Source: Candidatus Aminicenantota bacterium
Lineage (GTDB): Bacteria > Acidobacteriota > Aminicenantia > UBA2199
Reading direction: 5' to 3'
Length of the DNA stretch: 5,700 bases
Assembly: GCA_023137075.1 (NCBI GenBank)
Contig: JAGLQA010000288.1
Span: forward strand, 1 to 5,700
Part shown: positions 1-5,700 of the stretch, piece after piece
Position numbering within the stretch: the stretch's first letter is position 1
Layout: the number at the start of each line of letters is the position of its first letter
Translations under genes and position numbers: made by a program
Notes under the pieces: generated by a model
Told to the model about the DNA's origin: nothing
Databases searched by the model: none
Seen by the model: the letters and a program-made list of their open reading frames with translations, nothing else

Positions 1-1
1 T

Positions 2-1405
2 ACACAACTATTGACAATAACCCTATTGAACGAAAGAGCAAATCAACTGGCCCAATACTTAAGAAAGAAGGGAGTAAAACCGAATACCATTGTAGGTATC
101 ATGGTGAACCGTTCCTTAGAGATGATTATCGGAATACTGGCTATTTTGAAAGCAGGAGGCGCCTATTTGCCCATTGATCCAGCTTACCCGGAAGTAAGAA
201 AAAGATACATATTCCAGGATAGTCAATTAAAAGTATTACTAACAAAAAGGGGAAGGGAAGATAAAACAATTTATATGCCGGGAGAAATTGAAGTTATTAA
301 GCTCGATGAACCGAGATTGTATCAAGGAGAAGGAAGTGAAGTTGATAACATGAATTCTTCCTGCGATCTTGTTTATGTAATATATACATCAGGTTCAACC
401 GGCCAACCCAAAGGAGTGATGGTAGAACACAGAAATGTAGTGAATGTCGTCTTCTGGTTTGGCAGGAAGTACGGTATAAAAGCAAGTACACATGTTTTAC
501 AGATGTCTGATTACACTTTTGATCCGAGTGTAAACCAGGTTTTTGGGACATTACTTTTTGGAGGGGTTCTTTATATTATTAGTAAGGAATTGATTTTTAA
601 TATAGGGTTACTGCGTCAATACATTGATAGCCATCAGATTCATATTTTGAACTTTGTTCCAGCCATGTTAGCTGATTTATTAAGTTTCGGAAAAAAGTTG
701 CAGAGTGTCCAGGTAGTTCTTTCCGGTGGAGAGAAATTGACTGATTCCATTAAGGATAATATCATTCAGCAGGGGTATATATTATATAATCAATATGGTC
801 CGACTGAAACAACCATAGATGCTATGGTAGAAAGATGTTCGCAAGATAAAGTCACATTGGGAAAACCAATTTCCAATGTGAGATGTTATATATTTGATAA
901 AGATAAAAAATTGCTGCCTATTGGTGTACCTGGAGAATTGTATATAGGCGGTGCCGGAGTAAGCAGGGGTTATTTAAGAAGAGAAAAACTCACAGCGGAG
1001 ATGTTTATTGAGAATCCTTATATACCTGGTGAGCGGATTTATAGGAGCGGAGATCAGGCCAGGTGGTTACCCGATGGAAGAATTGAATTTTTAGGCAGGC
1101 TGGACCAGCAGGTAAAGATAAGAGGTTTCAGACTAGAATTAGGGGAGATAGAAGCCCAGCTATTAAAACATGGAAATGTAAAAGAAGCAGTGGTAGTGGC
1201 GGATGAAGATGAAAGAGGGGATAAATTTCTCTGTGCTTATATCGTCGGGACAGTTCCTTTACACGAGATGCCTAACGCCACGGATTTGAAAAAATACCTG
1301 TCAAAAATACTACCGGATTACATGATACCCACATATTTCAGCGTTATAGAAAAGATACCTTTAAACCCAGATGATAAAATCGATAGTAAGAAATTGCCAA
1401 AACCG
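2..1405 (+). other. Adenylation domain A-1 (N-terminal tip missing), substrate not recognised
   Basis: This ANL-superfamily domain forms aminoacyl-AMP and loads PCP-1. Visible cores: A2 LKAGGAYLPIDP (49-60), A3 YTSGSTGQPKG (128-138), A4 around FDPS (173-176), A5 NQYGPTE (263-269), A6 GELYIGGAG..RGYL (311-325), A7 YRSGDQ (347-352), A8 from GRLDQQVKIRG (365-384), A9 LPDYMIP (437-443) and A10 NPDDKIDSKKL (455-465). Aligned by hand to GrsA, the specificity positions are D174, P175, N178, N217, L240, G242, Q264, I272, D273 and K459. I do not recognise this code. The substrate-amine Asp and the catalytic Lys are both kept, so the domain should be active. Oddities: A1 reads LTITLL (residues 4-9) instead of the usual LTYxEL, A7 has S and Q for T and L, and A10 has D in place of the Gly before the catalytic Lys. 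Its own condensation domain, if any, lies upstream of the window. Confidence 0.96.
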
Positions 1406-4400
1406 AAAAAAACAACAGATTCGGAATATGCAGCTCCTCGAGATGAACTAGAAGAAAAATTGATGGAAATATGGGCGAAAATTTTAGATATCAACAAAGA
1501 AGCAGCAAACAGGTCTACAGGCATTAAATCTTTCGGCATTGATGACAATTTTTTCGAACTAGGTGGCCATTCTTTAAAAGCAACCACACTAACAGCAGAA
1601 ATACACAAAAAATTTGATGTTGAAGTGCCCCTGGTAGAAATATTTAATAGCCCAACCATAAGAGAATTATCCGGGTATATAAAAGAAAAATCCACATTTA
1701 AATTTGTTTCTATCCTACCGGTAGAAAAGAAAGAATATTATGCTCTGTCCTCCGCGCAAAAACGGCTCTATATTCTTCAACAGATGGATGAGTCGAGTAC
1801 CGTATATAACATGTCTTCAGTTTGGTTATTAGAGAGTTTTTTAGAGAAGAGGGAGTTTGAGTTGGCATTGCAAGGGTTGATTTGCAGGCATGAGAGTTTG
1901 AGAACCGGGTTTATTATGGTAGGAGAGAAGGGTGTGCAGAGGGTACATGATCCCCTGGATGTAGAATTTGCGATTGAATATTATGATGTACTTGATGATT
2001 TCATTCGTCCCTTCGATTTATCAGAAGCCCCTCTGCTTCGTGTAGGTTTGATAAGTATTGGAGAGGAGAAGCATAATTTGCTGGTAGACATGCATCATAT
2101 CATATCGGATGGAGCCTCTATCCCTGTATTGATAAGAGAATTTATGGACCTTTATTCAGGGGAAGAATTAGCTCCGATAAAAATACATTATAAAGATTTC
2201 TCGGAATGGCAAAACAATAGAAAAGAAAGCCCGGCAATAAAGGAGCAAGAAGATTACTGGTTAAATATGTTTGCAGGAGAGATACCTGTATTGGCTCTTC
2301 CAACCGATTATCCTCGGCCTATGGCTCAGAGTTTTGCAGGCATTAGTGTAACTTTTGAATTAAATCCTGAGCATAGCAGAGCATTAAAAAAAATGGCTCT
2401 TGCAGAAGGAGTCACATTGTATATGCTATTGCTCGGCCTATGCAACCTATTTTTATTTAAAATAAGCAGCCAGGAAGATATAGTGATAGGAACTCCCACA
2501 GCTGGCCGCGGGCATGCCGATTTGGAACAGGTTATAGGGGTATTTGTAAATACCCTGGTGTTAAGAAATTTCCCTACTGGCAAAAAGACATTTAAAGCAT
2601 TCTTGAATGAGGTTAAAGAAAGGACATTAGAGGCTTTTGAGAAGCAGGATTACCAGTTTGAAGACCTGGTCGAGCACGTGGTAGTAGACCGGGATATGAG
2701 CAGGAATCCGTTATTTGATGTGATGTTTATATTCCAGGATAGTGAATTACCAGGAGTTAGGGAAGAGGTACCCAATTTGAAGTTAACACCTTATGCATAT
2801 GAAACCGGGACTTCGAAGTTTGACTTAACGATACATACCTTAGATACAGGGAAGAACCTGTTATGTAAATTTGAATTCTGCACAAAACTCTTTAAAAAAG
2901 AAACAATAAAAAGGTTTATTACCTATTTCATTAAGATAGTTTCATTTATTTTAAAAGATCCCGAGCAGGAATTAGCGGAAATAGAGATCATTGCCGGAGA
3001 GGAAAAGAGAAAGATTTTGTACGATTTTAATGATACCGGTGTGGAGTTTCCTCGAGATAAAACAATTCACGAATTATTTCGGGAGCAAGTAGAAAAAAAG
3101 CCCGATAATGCAGCAATTAACGCAATAAGTTTAGCCCCAATCTCACCGGGCGACAAAATTCAGTTAACATACCGGGAATTAGATGAAACGACAAATCGAT
3201 TTGCCCGGAGGCTGAGGACAGAAGGTGTAAATGGGGATTGTATTGTTGCTTTAATGGTAGATCGTTCGCTCGAGATGATGGCAGCTATACTCGGGATATT
3301 GAAAGCAGGCAGTGCATATTTGCCGATTGATCCCGGATTTCCGCAAGCAAGAATAAAGTATATGCTGCAGGATAGCGAAACAATTTTTTTAATAACGCAA
3401 AAAGATTTGAAGGATAGGTATACCGGATCAGGTTTTTGCGGCAAAGTTATAGATATTTTAGATGGCAGGCTGTATATGGGAAACAGGCATAAATTAGAAA
3501 ACATCAATTCTTCTTCTGACCTGGCTTATTTGATATATACCTCAGGTTCAACCGGGAAACCGAAAGGGATATTGATTGAACATAGAAATATTGCTAATTT
3601 TATAGAAGGGATTATCACCAGGATAAATTTTGAGACAGGAAAATCTATCCTTTCCTTAACCACCATATCTTTCGATATATTTGTCCTGGAAACCATCTTA
3701 CCCTTAATAAAGGGATTGAAACTTTACATAGCTACCGAACAACAGCAAAATGACCCGGAATGTCTAAAGGGAATAATTAGAAACGATATGATCGATATGC
3801 TGCAAGTAACTCCCTCAAGACTTAAGTTGATAATGAACAGTATCGATAAATTAGCTTGCTTAAAAGGAATAAAAGAATTGTTGGTTGGAGGTGAAGCCTT
3901 CCCGGAAGATGTGAATAAAAATTTGCAAAAGGAATTTCGAGGCAAAATATATAACCTATATGGTCCCACAGAGACCACTGTTTGGTCTACTTTGAAAGAT
4001 ATTAGCGGGATAAATGAAATAAATATTGGAAAGCCAATTGCTAATACCTGCGTATATATCTTGGATAAATATGGTAAGTTACAACCGGTGGGAATCCTTG
4101 GGGAATTATGGATAGGAGGTGAGGGGACTGCAAGAGGATATGTAAACAACCAGGAATTGACCGCGGATAAATTTATACCAAATTCATATTTAGGGAGTGG
4201 GTGGTTATATCGGACAGGCGACCTGGCCAGGTGGCTTCCACATGGAGACATAGAGTTTTTAGGGAGGATAGATTACCAGGTTAAGATAAGAGGCTTCAGG
4301 ATAGAAGTTGGAGAGATAGAAAATTATTTATTGGAGCATGCTGAGATAAAAGAAGCAATTGTAATCTCGGAAATGGATAACAGCGGAGATAGATACCTGT

Positions 4401-5700
4401 GTGCTTATATCGTAACCGGTAAAGAGTTTGGAGTATCTGAATTGAGAAGGTATTTAGCACAGGAATTGCCGGATTATATGATACCCTCGTATTTTGTTAT
4501 GTTGGAGAAGATACCTTTAACTCCCAACGGAAAAGTTGACAGAAAAGCATTACCAAAGCCCGGAGCCGCTGCCGTTGGAGAAGAGTATACAGCCCCTATG
4601 AATGAATTGACAAGAAGACTTGCAGCTATATGGTCTGAAGTACTGGGAATGGAAAAAGGTGAAGTGGGTATTGATTCAAACTTTTTTTCTTTAGGCGGTC
4701 ATTCATTAAAAGCAACGACTCTGGTATCTAAGATACATAAAGGGCTCAATTATAAGATACCCCTGGCAGAGATATTTAAGAAACCTACTATAAGAGGGTT
4801 ATCAGGATATATTGAAACCACGGAAGGAGAAATATACACTTCGATAGAAGTCACAGAAGAACGGGAGTATTATCCTTTATCCTCGGCACAGAAGAGGATG
4901 TACTTCCTGCAGCAGATGGAGTCGGAAAGCACGACTTATAACATACCGGCAATGGTTGAACTGACGGGAAACCTGGATAAAGAGAAATGGGAAGAGGCCT
5001 TTAAGAAATTGATAAACAGGCATGAAAGCTTAAGAACGTCATTCGAAATGATTGGTGAGGAATTATTCCAGAGAATACACAGGGAAGTAGAATTCGGGAT
5101 AAACTACTATGATAATGATGGTGGAGAAGAGGAGTCGAAGGTAGGCAACATTTTTAAAAATATTATACGGCCTTTTGTTCTGAACAAAGCGCCACTTTTG
5201 AGGGTCGCTTTGATAAGAACAGGAGAAAGAACATATAAACTGGCAATAGATTTACATCATATCATTGCAGACGGCTTCTCCATGAATATTTTGATGAGAG
5301 AATTCAGCACTGTGTATATAGGAGAAGAATTACCCGGATTACGGATGCAGTATAGGGATTTTTCCGAATGGCAGAACAGCGAAGTCCAAAATGATGCTTT
5401 AAAGAGGCAAGAAGAGTATTGGCTCGGTGTATTTGCAGGGAAGATACCGGAACTCAACCTGCCCACAGATTATGAAAGACCGACTGTAAAGTGTTATGAT
5501 GGCGATAAATTCCCTTTTATTATAGAAGAGAATTTGACCGAGAAGTTGAAGGAATTGGCCAAACAAGCAGACACAACCCTGTATATGGTCTTATTGGCTG
5601 TTTTAAATATCTTATTATCCAGGTATACCGGGCAGGATGATATCGTGGTGGGTTCACCTATAACCGGGAGATGGCATGCGGATTTGCAAACCATAATCGG
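2..5700 (+). CDS. Multimodular nonribosomal peptide synthetase, internal fragment (A-PCP-C-A-PCP-C), open at both ends
   Basis: This is one uninterrupted reading frame of 1,899 complete codons, with two bases of the next codon at the right edge. I read every codon and found no stop and no frame change. It encodes a cytosolic assembly-line enzyme that activates amino acids as aminoacyl-AMP, tethers them to phosphopantetheine on carrier domains and condenses them into a peptide. The order is A-1 (residues 1-468), PCP-1 (477-563), C-2 (578-1003), A-2 (1009-1519), PCP-2 (1530-1605) and C-3 (1621 to edge). All standard core motifs occur in the right order, and equivalent motifs recur every 1,044-1,054 residues, the usual C-A-PCP module size. 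Start and stop lie outside the window, so total size and number of modules are unknown. The second module is predicted to add glycine; the first substrate is unidentified. No tailoring or release domain is seen. The NRPS call is essentially certain; the peptide product is unknown. Confidence 0.98.
11..2538 (+). repeat. Diverged paralogous A-PCP-C unit, copy 1
   Basis: This stretch is the homologue of the unit at 3164-5700, both coding for A core A1 through the start of C core C5. Spacing between equivalent codons is nearly constant: SGSTG Thr 386 to 3539 (3,153 bases), A10 Lys 1376 to 4532 (3,156), PCP Ser 1571 to 4703 (3,132) and C3 His 2096 to 5258 (3,162). DNA-level identity is confined to short core blocks, such as the block at 383-404 matching 3536-3557 at 21 of 22 bases. 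This is old module duplication, not a recent tandem repeat. Confidence 0.85.
1430..1690 (+). other. Peptidyl carrier domain PCP-1 (thiolation)
   Basis: This four-helix carrier domain holds the amino acid activated by A-1, or the growing chain, as a thioester on 4'-phosphopantetheine. The attachment motif is ELGGHSLKATTL, and the modified serine is Ser524 (codon at 1571). The domain begins after the A-domain tail near AAPRDELEEKLMEIW (477 on) and ends near the helix containing PTIRELSGYI. The HSL form of the motif is typical of carriers that deliver to a condensation domain rather than to an epimerase, matching the C domain that follows. Between the Trp of helix 1 (W491) and the GIDDNFF segment there are 20 residues, against 11 in PCP-2, so loop 1 carries about nine extra residues (N-R-S-T-G region, about 1499-1534). 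Confidence 0.95.
1733..3010 (+). other. Condensation domain C-2, complete, probably LCL type
   Basis: This domain forms the peptide bond between the donor thioester on PCP-1 and the aminoacyl group on PCP-2, predicted to be glycine. All seven cores are visible: C1 SSAQKRLYIL (583-592), C2 RHESLRTGF (629-637), C3 HHIISDG (698-704, with catalytic second His699 and structural Asp703), C4 YKDFSEW (730-736), C5 IGVFVNTLVLR (845-855), C6 QDYQFE (882-887) and C7 RDMSRNPL (897-904). The length of about 425 residues is normal. The active-site motif is intact, so it should be catalytically competent. No epimerization domain precedes it and the donor carrier is of the HSL form, so I infer an L-amino-acid donor, but subtype needs a tree. 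The stretch just before C2 (VWLLESFLEKREFELALQG) is more divergent than its counterpart in C-3, although it aligns without a gap. Confidence 0.96.
3026..4558 (+). other. Adenylation domain A-2, predicted glycine-activating
   Basis: This is a complete A domain. It opens with the usual DFNDTG and IHELFREQ segments (about 1009-1030), then A1 LTYREL (1055-1060), A2 LKAGSAYLPIDP (1100-1111), A3 YTSGSTGKPKG (1179-1189), A4 FDIFVLE (1224-1230), A5 NLYGPTE (1318-1324), A6 GELWIGGEG..RGYV (1367-1381), A7 YRTGDL (1403-1408), A8 from GRIDYQVKIRG (1421-1440), A9 LPDYMIP (1489-1495) and A10 TPNGKVDRKAL (1507-1517). Hand alignment to GrsA gives specificity residues D1225, I1226, L1229, Q1268, L1294, G1296, L1319, V1327, W1328 and K1511. 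This differs from the published glycine code DILQLGLIWK at one position only (Val for Ile). Glycine is therefore the likely substrate, loaded onto PCP-2. All catalytic cores look canonical. The segment between AAI and A1 (about 3119-3160, containing SLAPISPGD) is some seven or eight residues longer than usual. Confidence 0.97.
4589..4816 (+). other. Peptidyl carrier domain PCP-2 (thiolation)
   Basis: This carrier domain is loaded by A-2, predicted with glycine. Its attachment motif is SLGGHSLKATTL, with the phosphopantetheine serine at Ser1568 (codon at 4703). It starts after the A-2 tail near TAPMNELTRRLAAIW and ends near PTIRGLSGYI, about 76 residues, the normal size for the family. Unlike PCP-1, the loop between helix 1 and IDSNFF is of ordinary length. 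It is followed by a short linker (about 1606-1620) and then C-3, with no epimerase between, so the predicted glycine is handed straight to the next condensation step. Confidence 0.95.
4862..5700 (+). other. Condensation domain C-3, C-terminal third outside window
   Basis: This is the start of the next module, joining the chain on PCP-2 (ending in predicted Gly) to an amino acid chosen by an A domain beyond the right edge. Visible cores: C1 SSAQKRMYFL (1627-1636), C2 RHESLRTSF (1673-1681), C3 HHIIADG (1752-1758, catalytic His1753, structural Asp1757) and C4 YRDFSEW (1784-1790). These are followed by the FAGKIPELNLPTDY segment and by DDIVVGSPITGR near the edge. The window stops at the first residues of core C5 (the IIG just before the expected FVNT). 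Relative to C-2, the stretch between C2 and C3 includes an acidic insert (DNDGGEEESK, near 5110-5140), probably a surface loop. Its position directly after an HSL-type carrier suggests LCL type. Confidence 0.95.

Larger units (their letters stand above)
3164..5700 (+). repeat. Diverged paralogous A-PCP-C unit, copy 2 (runs off window)
   Basis: This is the counterpart of copy 1 at 11-2538, about 3.15 kb downstream. Total lengths differ by only about nine bases, because the shorter PCP-2 loop is offset by extra residues elsewhere, including the acidic loop in C-3. The substrate-pocket region of the A domain (about 3674-3985) is clearly different from that of copy 1 (about 521-820), as expected for modules with different amino acids. 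Confidence 0.82.

Noticed and set aside
1..40. Possible frameshift at the left edge to explain the missing YxEL in core A1
   Set aside because: The frame LTITLLNERANQLA aligns with the expected LTYRELNERANQLA without a gap, and the other two frames do not restore the motif. Substitution is the simpler reading.
209..229. A 21-base near-repeat (20 of 21) with 2729-2749, both coding IFQDS-L
   Set aside because: One copy is in an A domain and the other at the end of a C domain, which are not homologous positions. The shared peptide explains the match; coincidence is most likely.
297..551. Reverse-strand open frame of 84 codons opposite A-1, and similar short ones at 1318-1695, 3160-3507 and 5257-5466
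   Set aside because: All are antisense to strong NRPS coding sequence with intact motifs, and none has recognisable protein features.
1690..1735. Possible gene boundary, terminator or docking region between PCP-1 and C-2
   Set aside because: The frame continues without stop or start signals, no inverted repeat was noticed, and the 15-residue linker is normal for an intraprotein PCP-C junction.
2326..2583. Reverse-strand open frame, with a similar peptide encoded opposite the equivalent site at 5494-5694
   Set aside because: The two reverse peptides resemble each other only because they are antisense to the same conserved C-domain segment (DIVxGxPxxGR) in C-2 and C-3. This is an echo of module duplication, not a gene family.
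3724..4251. Reverse-strand open frame of 175 codons, the longest on that strand
   Set aside because: It lies fully opposite A-2 cores A4 to A7. Its protein shows no recognisable domain and no clear ribosome binding site. It is a shadow of the NRPS frame.

Overview
The whole window is the interior of one gene on the + strand: a multimodular nonribosomal peptide synthetase (NRPS). One reading frame (codons starting at base 2, then every third base) stays open for 1,899 complete codons with no stop. It enters from the left edge and leaves at the right edge. No start codon, ribosome binding site, promoter, terminator, intergenic gap, RNA gene, CRISPR array or mobile element is visible. Residue numbers in this annotation count from the codon at base 2.

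Layout from left to right: adenylation domain A-1 (its N-terminal tip is outside the window, 2-1405); carrier domain PCP-1 (about 1430-1690, pantetheine Ser524); a complete condensation domain C-2 (about 1733-3010); a complete adenylation domain A-2 (about 3026-4558); PCP-2 (about 4589-4816, Ser1568); and the first two thirds of a condensation domain C-3 (4862 to the edge). This amounts to the end of one elongation (or possibly loading) module, one complete C-A-PCP module, and the start of a third. No epimerization, methylation, cyclization or thioesterase domain is present. Both carriers have the LGGHSL form and feed directly into C domains, so the condensations are inferred to be of the LCL type.

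How it works, by inference from family knowledge: A-1 activates an amino acid I cannot name (pocket read as D-P-N-N-L-G-Q-I-D-K) and loads PCP-1. C-2 joins that residue, or the upstream chain ending in it, to the amino acid on PCP-2. A-2 has a pocket read as D-I-L-Q-L-G-L-V-W-K, one conservative change from the textbook glycine code, so PCP-2 very probably carries glycine. C-3 passes the chain ending in X-Gly to a third module outside the window.

Organism: GC is roughly 40% by sampling a few lines. Ile is often ATA, Arg mostly AGA/AGG and Leu mostly TTA/TTG. The protein style (YYPLSSAQKR at C-domain starts, FAGxIPxLxLPTDY, RNPLFDVMF) resembles NRPSs of low-GC Firmicutes such as Clostridia or Paenibacillus-like bacteria, and also those I associate with some uncultured phyla such as Aminicenantes. 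The taxon cannot be fixed from this window. I see no new kind of system here. The points of real interest are the odd first adenylation domain (unrecognised code, altered A1 and A10 motifs) and a few module-specific insertions.
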